Shown here: piece by piece, positions 44,476-55,869 of the stretch
How the letters are laid out: the number at the start of each line of letters is the position of its first letter
Numbering within the stretch: position 1 is the stretch's first letter
Source: Trichoderma breve
Taxonomy: Eukaryota > Ascomycota > Sordariomycetes > Hypocreales > Hypocreaceae
Reading direction: 5' to 3'
DNA length: 64,000 bases
NCBI RefSeq assembly: GCF_028502605.1
Contig: NC_079232.1
Coordinates: 6,882,001 to 6,946,000, forward strand
Made by a program: the position numbers and the translations under genes
Notes under the pieces: generated by a model
Database searches by the model: none
Told to the model about the DNA's origin: nothing
What the model saw: only the letters and a program-made list of their open reading frames with translations

Positions 44476-44896
44476 GGCTAGTAGATAATCTGTCCTCACG
44501 CGATAAACCGATCATCTACTATTATCCGCTTTTCGTAGTTGTGTACAGGGCATTGAAGTGGTGTCAGCTTCTCCTCACGCCGACGGTACTACCTGGATTA
44601 ATCAGGCTGCGAGCCTCACTCAACCACCCTTGAGCCTTTTGTGATTGGCCAAACTCGTATGCGTGGTTGAATGATCGGCTATGCCTCGCTTAATTCATCT
44701 CAATAATCCCCGCTTCCCTCTCTTACGACAGGAATTACAGAAGCAATACGCGAATTATCGTTGTTTACAGTCACTCACACGTTGAGCGGAGAATCTATAG
44801 CCAAAGCCAACAGCATTGAATCTCGCCCGATATCCTTCGCCTCTTCTAATACCCCAACAGACACGCATTTAATCTGCTGCATCTACAATTGACGGC
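44476..44896. promoter_or_regulatory. Bidirectional promoter, zinc protein / subtilase
   Basis: 421 bases separate the divergent ATGs at 44475 (minus) and 44897 (plus). No gene fits here; a CT-rich stretch is visible before the subtilase gene. Shared regulation is plausible from the arrangement. Confidence 0.5.
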
Positions 44897-47800
44897 ATGG
44901 GCACACCGCGGGCTCCCGAGGGCGAGAGCGAGAGCGAAGTTGACTTGTTCAAGAGAGTGTCGCAAACTTTCCGTCAAATGGCAGAAATCGTTCGAAACAT
45001 CGACATGCACGAAGAGGAAAGGATATTCTATAGCCACCTGGCGCTCCACTGTATGAGATTCGAAGTATGCATAGAGCGCGCTTACCAAGTCTCGTCTCGA
45101 TTTAATGGAGATGAAATCGATCGCGCTCTATCCTATCTCTACTCGCTGATTTCTGGACCTGGCTTCCACGAACTTCCATATTACACCTCCTTCAAATCTC
45201 GACTTCAGGATCTTAATGCTTCTTGGAGTAAAACCAGGAAACAAAGCCACAATGCGCAAGTCGATTTTGTTACACAATGGATGAAGCTCGGATCACCCGA
45301 GGACCATCTTAATGGAATAGATGAAGGATTGGGGGATTGCGCAGATATATTAGAGAAACACCAGAAACAGCAGCAGCAGCAACGACAACAACAGCAGCAA
45401 CAACCAGAAAATGTTTTGAAAAAACACTCACATGATGTCTTATCCGCCGGCAATTATGAGCCATCATATGTTGTATGGAAAGCAGCCCAAGCTCTATATG
45501 AAGCGCTACAAAAATGCAAGGGCTGTTCTTGCTCCAAACAGCACGAATTTGGAGCCAAACTTGAACTAGGGACTTATCGCAAGCCCGTAAAAAAGGGAGA
45601 AAAGAGTCTAAATACTAGGCCTCGCCCAAGCCTTATGCGCTGCAGAGATGGTGACGCAACTAGGATACTGGATTTCGAAATGTTTCTGTCCATGGAGCAT
45701 AAATGGCACGAGGTTCGTGTCCAAACTGTGAAAGAGAGGGTCGTCGGGTTCGCCATGGATGACCACGCTCCAGCATCTCTTGAAGCCCATAAAGGAAAGG
45801 TCGTGGAGAATCTTTGCAAATCGATTGATAGCACAAAGTCAACGGCATGGCAGCGCCTCGTATTAAAGCTCAGAGAAGGCCAGCTCTTCAATGAAAGAGT
45901 TGAAAAGACCAATTTCTGGATTGACAAATCTACTGAACCCATTTCTCTGCTGAAATGTTTTGAAGAGAGGCGCGAGTTTTTCACAGAGAAGACCAAGCGC
46001 ATATTATCCCTCATCATAGGATATGCGGTTCTTCACCTGAATAGAACATCTTGGCTTCAGCCGGGTTGGGGGTCAGCAAATATTAAGTTCTTTCAGACAA
46101 CTACTCGGAAGACGCCTTTGAGGCCATTCATCCAAGTTGATCTACCCGAAGCTGATGCGACTACAGATGTTGAGCTCGGCAGCGATGACAAAGGTGACGC
46201 ATGCTTTGAAGACCTCGATGCGGGACATCCATGTCCAGCACTGATTGCCTTGGCAATTGTTTTAATAGAGGTCTACTTTGCGAAGCCATTTTCCAAGCTG
46301 GCTCAGATGAGCGGTATCCCACTTGAGAGTTCCAGTGGGCACATAACACTAGTAGACGTTTATCAGGTCTTCAACGGTGAAGATGAAAACGAGATTGAAG
46401 GGTGGCGATCTCATATCCCGGAAGACTCTCCTCTTCTCAAGGCGATAGACAATTGCTTGGATACAGCGAAGTGGGAAGATGAAGAAGGCGATGCTCTTGA
46501 TAACGAAACAATGAAATTTCGGATCTACCAAGACGTTGTTCGGCCGTTGGAGCTTCACTTAAAATCTGGCTTCAGCAGTATCCCTCTAGACAACGTGGAT
46601 GACTATGCAAGACAGCTCGACTTTGGGCAGTGGGGTCAGATTATAAATTATCATGAGTCACAGACAATTACTTCTACTCTGCCCCAAGAGCCGCTTATAC
46701 ATCAACGAAGCCCTTCACCCGCTGTTATGCTACTCGATTCGGGCCAATTGGCAGTACAATTGGGTCCACCGGCGTTGCAGAAACTTTTACATCAAATCTC
46801 AATGGTCAACTCTTTCGCTTCGTCTTCACCCTCTTTGAAGAGTCTGGGTTCTTTCTCAAGCTACGAGCCTAATTATCGAGCGTCTCAGTTTTTTGACGAC
46901 GAAATCGGCGATGGAGGATATTCCAACGCAAAGTAGGTATCTCGAACGTGGCACTGAAAATCTCTATTCGTTAACTGCTTCCATGTTTGGATGTAATTCT
47001 TACTAATTCATCGTCTCTTTAGGACAAAGGACTACATAAAATGGAGATCCGAGTACGAAAACGTCTATACCAAGTGTATCAGAGAGCACCTTTCAGATCC
47101 TCCCTTAAGACCTGTGAAGATTGCCATTCTAGATACGGGCATAGATCGTGACCATGATGCCTTCGAAGCTCGTGAGGAAAATATTCAAGCAAAACTCAAC
47201 TTCTATAATAAAAGCCAAAGGTCTATTCCCGATTTGAACGGGCATGGCACTTTTACTGCCAGTCTGTTACTCGATTTCGCCCCAGATGCGGAACTCTACA
47301 TTGCCAAGATTGCAGACAAAGAGAACGCAACACCAAATGCAAAGATTGTGGTGGATGTAAGCATACAGGCGGCATGCCATTCACATATATGTATCCGACA
47401 CTGACATACGCAGGCAATCAACCACGCAATTGACGACTGGAATGTAGATATCATCTCTCTATCGTTTGGGTGGCCTTCTACAAATTTTGAAGGCTATGAA
47501 GAACTTGAAGATGCCATAGATAGGGCACACGGGAAGAAAATCCTGATTTTTGCCGCCGCTTCTAACAGTGGTGGCAAGCTTGGTCGAGCATACCCTGCGA
47601 GCAGTTCACAGGTTATATGTGTCCATTCAACTGATACCTTGGGAACTCCATCAGGCTTTAGCCCAACTGCAGAGCCTGACAATCTCAATTTTGCAACAGT
47701 TGGCGAGTCGATCGAATCGGCATGGCCAATGCTGCTTTGTAACGACACGACAACTCCACCAAGGTATGTCAAGTCACGCTCCGGGACGTCATATGCAACG

Positions 47801-48049
47801 CCTATCATGGCAGGAATTGCGGCTTTCCTGTTGCAATATGCGAGGCTTCATTTACCAGAGAGAGCTGCATCAGCTCTCAAAAGAAAGGAAAAGATGGAGG
47901 CTTTACTGAAAAGATGCGCCAAGCGAGGGCCTAACTACGCGCCAAGAGGCAATTATTACTACGTCGAACTAAGTTTACATCAGCATAATCTTTTTGGAAG
48001 AGAGTTGGATAGGATTAATGACGAAATCTTGGAGACTTTAAAGAGATAG
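44897..48049 (+). CDS. Intracellular subtilisin-like protease (S8) with long N-terminal domain, HET-Q2-like candidate
   Basis: Three exons (44897-46932, 47023-47356, 47414-48049) give 1001 residues. The C-terminal domain has the full subtilase triad: Asp716 in AILDTGIDRDHD, His753 in NGHGTF and Ser916 in SGTSYATP, with AAASNSG as the oxyanion Asn. There is no signal peptide or typical pro-domain, so it acts inside the cell. The N-terminal ~700 residues are helical, include a Gln-rich tract (about 155-171), and contain stretches (ILSLIIGYAVLHLNRTSWL, HPCPALIALAIVLIEVYF) typical of the fungal DUF7580 domain found in NLR-like proteins. The 3' end is 45 bases from that of the convergent gasdermin-like gene. 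In Podospora the subtilase HET-Q2 cleaves gasdermin-like HET-Q1; the same job is inferred here. Confidence 0.88.
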
Positions 48050-48094
48050 AAGTATTGTTTGCGGTTTATGAAGTCAATTTTAGAAGTAATATCA

Positions 48095-49047
48095 CTATGC
48101 GTCATTAGTTTCTCGCGGAATTGCGCAAACCACCACCTCTTCTCCTTCAGTCAACTCTTCCGCATCAAACCCTTCCCCAGCTGCCTCTGGATATTCAACC
48201 TTTAGAATGGAAAGCGGCGGGCTCTTGATTCGTTGCTGCTCTTCCTCATTACCAAGCATAGCTCCCCTACGATAATCTTCTTCGCTGACGACCTGGTCAG
48301 TTCCCTTGCCCACAAGGACTTTACTTACGCGAAACGCAAATACGAAGTCATCGCTATTCTTAAACGCTGTAATAGCCTTGGTGGAAGCCGTGTTCTCAGT
48401 TCCGGAACTGCCAAAGTTGATTGGCCCAACATGGGGTATGTTACTGTCAATCTGTATGGCTGGAGAGCTCTGAACAGCGTGCGACGTATGCATATTGGCA
48501 TCAACACCAGTAACTATTTTTAACCCGGTGATGACATAGAGTGGTTTACGATAGCGGGAAATTTGGAGATAGCGGCGAACATCATCGTTTTCGACACAGC
48601 TTTGGATGTACGAGGACGTGGGAATGAACTGGGTCGTTTCGACGGTATTGAACGAAAACTTGTTCTCTTTGCTGGTACATTTGTTAGTGAGACACTTTGT
48701 TCGGCTGAATCAGTCACTCCTTGCACAGTTCCAACCCACTCCGCTCTTCAAGTCCCCGCATTTACATCTGCCTACCTTGTCTCTCGTCCGGTACTGACTC
48801 GGACATTTAGACCGAAAATGCTGAAGAATCTCACCAGAATGGAGAATCTTTCGTTCTGCAGTTGATCTTTGGTGTGCTCGACGCTCATTTTCTTTGTCGA
48901 AAAGACGTCTGACTCTGAAGGCGGAACGCAATGGAGCGGCCGCTCGGGCTTCTTCACGGAGGTGATGACATTGCCGAGCTTAATGGGACCGTTTGGGGGA
49001 TAATCCCACGTTGGCGCGTAAAAGAATAAATTCTGATTGTTGGCCAT
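48095..49047 (-). CDS. Fungal gasdermin-like protein (RCD-1 / HET-Q1 type)
   Basis: Two exons (probably 48776-49047 and 48095-48704) give about 293 residues, close to the size of known fungal gasdermin-like proteins. The N-terminus MANNQNLFFYAPTWDYPP, the segment GPIKLGNVITSV, and the later VETTQFIPTSSY and SRYRKPLYVITGLK are, from memory, conserved in the RCD-1/HET-Q1 family. A further strand, DFVFAFRVSKVLVGKG, precedes an acidic C-terminal tail that may be the autoinhibitory part. Such proteins form membrane pores in allorecognition cell death after cleavage or allelic pairing. The intron joint is the weakest part: the donor (after 48776) and the acceptor before 48704 were chosen for frame only. 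It is convergent with the subtilase gene, which supports the assignment. Confidence 0.72.
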
Positions 49048-50041
49048 ATCTAATATCGAGGATTTGCTGCTGCCCTGTCTGGTATACTTGGTAGATTGGT
49101 AGTATACTGGTCCTAACTCAAGTAAGATGAGGCCACACAATGAAGCCTGACACAAATGTATGGCGTATCAGTACCGCTTCTCTATCGATAGAGCGCGAAC
49201 GAAGCTGTGTACATTATGTAGAAATAAAATTATAAATGCAAATGCCTTGAGGTCTATTGGTGCGTTTTGGACAGGATTCGAGCGGGCACCAATAGGAGTT
49301 GTGTTTCGTTTCTGCTGCAATTCCAAATATCGCGAATGCCCTGGCAGTCCGACTTCTACTTGACTAATCTTCAAACAAGAGGGCAGTTTACTTTTTTGAA
49401 CATGTCAAAGGAATAATGGTCTCTTGTTGTAGCCGTCCACCAAAGACAATGATGACAAGTGTATGGCCCTGATCTAACATCCTGTGAACAGGAGTAATAT
49501 CAACATCAACCAAGTCAAGACGGTACACAGACTTGATCTAGAGATACCATGATTCTTAACTGATAGTCAGGAAAGTGCTTTGACGTTTAGGTCACTCTAT
49601 TACGCAACATTTTGTACTGCCTTTCTCTCTATGTATGCAGTGTACCATGACCAGGCAATGCTTTGATCCGCGCCCAAGGTGGGGTGGGCGGTTAACTGAC
49701 CCCTTATCATCCCATAAGGTACGAACTAACTGGAGGAAAATTTTGCATGTCTCATGTCATCCATGCTATAAATATCAGTACAAGCATTTGGTATAGTACC
49801 TAGAGGGAGAAAACTTTTTCATTCTAGTAGTCTTCTATGATTGATACGGAAAAGTATACGAGACATCACTATTAGGCTTACTGGTAGCGCAAACATGTAT
49901 CATTTTCAGACTATCGAGAATCTAGCTGTTTCATAACGATTCATTCCAAATACTCCGATGTTCTTCTTTACGTGGAGTTTATTTCCCAACGCTAAAATTT
50001 CAGTATTAGCCCCTTGCCCAGTCAGAGTGATATCGTTCGAC
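49048..50041. other. Promoter region of the gasdermin-like gene
   Basis: About 1 kb upstream of the gasdermin-like gene and 3' of the MDR oxidoreductase. A CTATAAATA element at 49768-49776 has no gene behind it in either direction that I can support. The last exon piece of the oxidoreductase may lie at about 49975-49985. Confidence 0.45.
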
Positions 50042-51183
50042 TTACCGTGCCACAAGCTTCTTGGCGCTAACCTTTCCATCATACAAAGCCTGAACTCCCT
50101 CGACAATGCTGTTCAAACCGTCTGGAAGAATCTCCACAGGATGGGGCCTGAATTTGCCTTCTGCCAGCAGATGACTCAGGTACCTGTAGAAAAAGTAGGC
50201 GAATTCGCCATCCGCATGTGCCTGCTCCTCATTGATGAAACTGTGGGAGACGTGATAGGCAGAGGACACGAATGTGCGAGTGAACTTGATGGTCTCGGGA
50301 AACTTCCATGTCTGGTCAGTAGGGGGGTCCACCATGTTGATGTGGCCGCCGCCCGACGCGAGAAGGACTTCGGTGATACGCTCGTAGCTGCCGTGTCCAG
50401 ACACAGCGTCGAATGCAATCTTGATTTTAGCAGACCCGGCAGCGGCAAGGATCTGTTGAGTCACATCCCCTTTTCGATAGTCGATGATGTGGTCCGCTGC
50501 GTTGAGTGACTTAACGTAGTCGATTCCATTGCCAGCAACGGTGATAATGGGTCCAATCTTGCTTAGCTTGGCCAGCTGGAGGGCATAAGCTCCCACGGCA
50601 GTTGCTCCGCCCCAAATCAAGATGGGGGTCTTTCGAGCAGACTCACCGATGGTCGTTGGGAGGGGAACGCCTAGATACTGATACAGTGCAAGAGCCGCCG
50701 TCATGAAAGATAGGGGAAGCCCCGCGCCTGATTCGAGGGAAATATTAGGGGGCAGGGGGAAAGTGGTTGAAGCCGGGACAACTGTATACTCTGCATAAGT
50801 GCCGTGAGGCTGGAACATTCTGTGAAATCCCGCAACACGGTCTCCCGGCTTGTATTCAAACACTTCAGACCCCACAGCTTCAACCGTGCCAGACACATCA
50901 TCGCCGACGTTGAAGGCAGTTGACTGATCACGGTTTTTGGTAAACTACCGAGGTTAGTTGATGATACCGGACTTGATAAGTGAACAAAACATGTTACCTT
51001 CCAATCCTTTGGATTCAGACCGGTGTAAGCAACTTTAATGAGAACATCTTTTGGTCCTGGCTTCCTGGGAGGTCGTGAGCAATGATAATCTCAATCATCA
51101 GTAGACCGAATGGCTCACGGAATCTCAGCTTCTCTCACAAAGCCAGCATAGGTAGGCTTGCCGTAGATGACGAGTTCTTGCAT
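50042..51183 (-). CDS. MDR-family zinc-independent oxidoreductase (enoyl-reductase-like)
   Basis: Three exons (51119-51183, 50998-51064, 50042-50944) give 344 residues. The GroES-like part has PGPKDVLIKVAYTGLNPKDWK and the family pattern GDDVSGTVEAVG; the nucleotide-binding part has ILIWGGATAVGAYALQLAKL. No catalytic-zinc Cys/His set is present, so it belongs to the quinone-reductase / trans-enoyl-reductase side of the MDR superfamily, as in fungal 'zinc-binding dehydrogenase' trans-acting ERs. The stop TAA overlaps a perfect donor (CG|GTAAGT); if this is spliced to the acceptor near 49988, the protein would end in a few different residues (RVGK) instead. It starts at MQELVIYGKPTYAGF. The substrate is unknown. 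Confidence 0.85.
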
Positions 51184-53458
51184 TTTTGATGATTTCTGGA
51201 TTGGCCTGAGGACAGAGTGATGATGAGAAAACTGCTGACGTGAAGTTGTTTGAAGTATCAACTTTTGATTGTAATGATGTAGAGATGAGCTTATGAATCT
51301 CGTAGTGTTGCTGTATTGACGGAACATGGCCATGGAGATGTCTATATTTATATATATTTATGTTTGCGTAGTTTTATTTTTGCAACAACATTAATAATTT
51401 CTATACATCCATATACTTATAAAACCAATATTATTAATTGCAGTCTCAAAGTGTTTTGGCCTGATTGTAGAAACTGCCGATATCATAGCTGACGATTTCA
51501 GGGATGCCGACAAAGCGCCGCAGCGGATAACGCCGTTTACATGCGGGGATGTCGTCATTAAGGTATTTTCTAAGCAAGCGGCTGACCAAGCTAGTGCTTA
51601 TACCGATACAGCAGCAAAGCAGATTGGAGAAATTTTTCGGAAAGTCGGTGCCTGTAAGTCTCCCGAAACCCCTGTGGCTGTCCAATCCAATCATTTGATT
51701 GGGATTAATCCGGATATTACTTTGGAAGCATAGTGTAGTTTATTTCCATCTGCTGGTTGTACATGCTGGTTTTAGCGAAGCGCAAAATCTCCATGTCCTT
51801 AGATTGAACATAAGCACCGCAACCATGTTAGAATGTGGGTCGTGTGAATAACTGTGGCTGGAAACTATGCAAATTCTAAATATGCCAACCTGACATATAT
51901 CAGCCTATCTTGAATTTTCTCAATCATAGAGTTGCAAGGTTAGTCAAGAAGTCTGCCGCCTGTAGTTAACTAGACCGTAGAGGAGCATCACTACAGATAC
52001 AGCCTTGAAGCGTCATCATTGCCGGCTGTAAAAGACAGCGTTTACGGTTCAAAGTCCAATTGTGCCTGCTGGTATGGTTTAATTGCACTGGCTTGATAAC
52101 ACAAGTTAGCCAAGTCACACGTAGCAAGGTGCGGGTAGGAGTGCTAAGTGAAGACTAGATGGAGACTGAATCAGGCAACGAATATCTTATCCTCGGTTAA
52201 GATTTGACAGCCCAAGTCAAAAAGTTGCACGTTGCCACCTCGCCCGATGAATTATTAATCCTCATCGCGATTGTCCCAGTCTTCAAGTTCTATATTTTGC
52301 ACATGTTGGCATAAAATCACTGACTGGTCATGTCAAAGTGAGGCCGTGCGGTTTGACTTATAGCATGTTGACCGAGATCACGCTCATCAACATAGTATGC
52401 ATCATGATCCAACTTGAAAGCATCCAATTGTTGCATCTGTATTGTCATATTGCACATCTAGTGCCAGCTTGCGGTGTCGTGGTGATTGCGAGATGTGATT
52501 CTCTTGTCTTCAAATAGGTACAACCAACGCATCGAATGATAACGCTCTTTACGGCGCCGGTATAACTAGTTAAACGTTGGATCCGATTAGAGGCAATTGA
52601 ATCTGTTGAGTAAGACTTGTTTTGTGTTCTAAGCCTTTATCAGCGACACACACCTGATTTACTTTGCTTTGTCTCGCCTTATACTACTTATTTTTTTTTT
52701 AGTTCATTTACCTTTTGAATGCTGATTTTTCCGACTATGAGTATGTAATGAAGCATCTGGAACTTTATCAATCACCTAAATGCCAACACGAAATTCTCTG
52801 TCTCTTTTCATATCATAATGGAGCAAATGTGTTTGTGATAAGACAAAGTGCTCAGTCCAGGTTAAGTCGGACAAGACTGAGATCAGGTCTCAGTGACTAG
52901 AGGTTACAGCGTTTGCGGGGCACACTCCCGCGTATCCTGTACATGTTCCTGAAGTGATCCAGTGATGTCACTTTATGGGCCCTTGATGACTCATGACTCG
53001 TGATCTCGCTGGATCGACAGATAAGATAAGTGCCCGCGGAATTTGGCGGGGCACGCAGCTGGTATCGCTATCGCTATCGATACCAATTTGAAGAAGTCGC
53101 ACTCCTCAATCTTCTGCTGTGTAAAAGCCAAAACATTTCTCCTTCATCAAACTCGTGACTTGTAATCGCATATATGAGGCGACCATGATGATTGTCAATC
53201 TATTCTATGCGCAGAAAAATCCGTGACGATATTTCACTGAAGCTGGTCTTTCTGTAAATCTGATTTATAGTGGTAAGGCGGGGCTGCAAATTTGGTGGGG
53301 TATCTTTGTACCTTGGACTAACACTACAAACTTTTAGCTGCTGTTACTCACTTTTCTCCTCTGCGATCTCGACAAACTCCCGCAAGCTGTCGAGGTGCCG
53401 CTCATTGGACCAAACGATAGCCTCACAGGGTATTTGAACCTCTTCACTGATCCCAAAA
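51184..53458. other. 2.3 kb intergenic region before ADE2
   Basis: Divergent promoters of the MDR oxidoreductase and ADE2. It holds short open frames only; one minus-strand frame (51446-51694, 82 codons) has no motif. No gene, repeat or RNA supported. Confidence 0.5.
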
Positions 53459-55377
53459 ATGAGCTCCAAACCCGTCATTGGCCTTCTCGGAGGCGGCCAG
53501 CTGGGCCGAATGCTCTGCCAGGCCGCCGCTCCCCTCGATGTCGAAATCGCAATTCTCGACGCCGAAAACGCTCCCGCGAAGCAGATCAACCACAACAGCC
53601 ACAACATCAATGGCTCCTACAAGGACGCAGAGAAGATCAGAGAGCTGGCCTCTCACTGCAGCGTCCTCAGTGTCGAGACGGAGCACGTGGACACGACCGT
53701 CCTGGAAGAGATTGCCACGACTACAAAGGTTGCCGTCTGCCCGTCTTGGAAGACACTTCGTCTGATCCAGGACAAGTACGAGCAAAAGTCATACTTCGCT
53801 GGCCAGGGTATTCCTGTTGCTGAGTCGGTGGCCATTGAGGGATCTGGCGATGCCATGCTCGCCTCTCTCAAGGCCGTCTCCGCCAAGTTCGGGTATCCCT
53901 GGATGCTGAAGTCCAGGAAGGATTCTTACGACGGCAGAGGAAATCTCAAAATCTCTAATGAAGCCGATCTGGAGCGTGCTGTTACCGAATTTGGCAACTT
54001 TAGCTGCTATGCGGAAAAGTTTGTGCCTTTCCAATGCGAGCTGTCTGTGCTCGTCATCCGCACCGAGGACGATGAGGGTCGAACGAAGCGCCTGCTGCCG
54101 TATCCTGCAGTAGAGACGGTGCACGAAGACAACATCTGCTCACGGGTCTATCTGCCACCCCGGACAACTCCTGCTGCGGCTTGTGAGCGGGCTCAGCAGG
54201 TTGCCAGCGATGTTGTTGGCAAGCTGTGGGGAAGAGGCATTTTTGCTGTTGAGATGTTTGTCACCCAGGATAACCAGATTCTGGTCAATGAGATTGCGCC
54301 TCGACCGCACAACTCGGGACATCTTTTCATTGAAGCAGTGCCGTACATGTGAGAATCTGCTCATCAATTTTACTTTCCTCTGACAACGAGCTAATACAGT
54401 TCATCTCCAGGTCACAGTACAAGGCACAACTCACCTCAATCCTCGATCAAACTCTCCCCGCCACGATTGAACCCTACGTCTCTTCGAGCATCATGATCAA
54501 TATCCTTGGAGGCGCCAACCCCGACTCCCACCTAGCTCTCGTCGAGAAAGCCAAGTCCATGTACGGAAACAAAATGGCCGTATACGTCCATCTCTACGGC
54601 AAGGAGTCAAAGCCCAGTCGAAAGATTGGCCACATCACAGTCACTGGTTTGGTGGCCAGCATAACAGAGCTCGAAGAGTTTGCAAAGCCGCTTGTTGACA
54701 TGGCTAGCGACATTAGACAAGAGAGATTGCAATTACGCAGCAAGGCTCTTCGACCAGAGCAAGCCATTTCCAAGGCCACACAGGCACCCCTTGTCCTTGT
54801 CACCATGGGCTCAGACTCTGATCTCCCAGTGCTCAAGGCTGGCATTGACATTCTTAACCAATTTGGCGTGCCATGGGAAGTAGACATCACATCGGCACAC
54901 CGCACCCCGGCTAAGATGGCTGATGTCGCCACAAAGGCCGCTGGTCGTGGCATCAAGGTCATCATCGCGGCAGCTGGAGGAGCCGCTCACCTTCCCGGAA
55001 TGGTGTCTGCCTATACACCATTGCCCGTGATTGGAGTCCCCGTCAAAGCCACACATCTCGATGGCGTCGATTCTCTGTATTCGATTGTTCAGATGCCTGT
55101 AAGTTCAAATTCACCCCGTTCCCTTCATAGAACTCTCTCCTCGGCTGTCATGATGCTAATAAACTCTTAGCGGGGCGTACCGACAGCCACGGTAGGCATC
55201 AACAACTCGACCAATGCGGCTCTCCTCGCCATTCGATGCCTGGGTGCCTTCATTCCCGAATATCACAACAAGATGAAGGCGTATCAGCTGGACAACGAGA
55301 AACAGGTGGAGGAAAAGGCGAACAAGTTGCGGGAGATCAACGTCGAGGCATATCTCGCACAAATGAAGAAGGCATAA
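53459..55377 (+). CDS. ADE2: Phosphoribosylaminoimidazole carboxylase (purine biosynthesis)
   Basis: Three exons (53459-54348, 54411-55098, 55171-55377) give 594 residues, the normal length of fungal Ade2. The N-terminal PurK-like ATP-grasp part begins [19 protein letters not shown] and contains [11 protein letters not shown] and [12 protein letters not shown]. The C-terminal PurE-like part has [12 protein letters not shown] (Gly430 to Asp434), TSAHRTP, and [10 protein letters not shown]. It converts AIR to CAIR in de novo purine synthesis in the cytosol. Both introns sit at phase-compatible sites with GT..AG ends. Loss of this enzyme gives the red adenine-requiring phenotype known in yeasts. 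It is housekeeping and has no evident link with the cell-death genes on both sides. Confidence 0.97.
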
Positions 55378-55869
55378 TTTGCCTCTTTACAATCATGCGC
55401 TCAACTACGAAATCCTCTCATATGCTTTGAGCATGCAGTGTTGGCCGTGATATTTATTCACAAGCTTTGTTTGTGAAGGCGCGTCGAATTTTATACTATG
55501 ATGGCAAAACGAGTGATATACCACAGCGCTTCAACAGTTTTGCATCAAGCTGTGGTGCAATATATAGATACAAAGGTCGCGAGAGAAAACACATATAAAG
55601 TTATTACGCAAAGAAGTCAGTGTCGTCGAATGTCTACTAATATCGACAGTCGTGTGATTTCATGAGAAACAAGCTACTATCAGCCACTATCACTACTATC
55701 AACTACTATCAACTACTATCAACGACTATCAACGACTATCAACGACTATCAACTACTATCAACTATTATCAACTACTATCAATTACTATCAGCTAGTAGT
55801 GCTACTACCAACTGGTAGTGATGGTCTATTTGAAAGCATCTCAATACCGAGCAATACATGACTGGCACC
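55378..55869. other. Convergent 3' region with minisatellite
   Basis: Between the 3' ends of ADE2 and the STAND/ankyrin gene. It contains the 10-bp minisatellite and short hairpins such as CTACCAACTGGTAG (55806-55819). No gene seen. Confidence 0.6.
55691..55790. repeat. 10-bp minisatellite
   Basis: Ten adjacent 10-base units of the form AACTACTATC/AACGACTATC, with degenerate copies on the left (from about 55674). Three consecutive AACGACTATC variants lie within the array, indicating local expansion. Confidence 0.9.

Noticed and set aside
51446..51694. Minus-strand open frame of 82 codons
   Set aside because: Not recognised, no promoter or intron signals, no similarity to neighbours.
52025..52050. 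GGTTCAAAGTCC resembling a tRNA B box
   Set aside because: No cloverleaf can be drawn upstream and no A box at proper distance. I found no tRNA in the window, but a dedicated scan was not possible.
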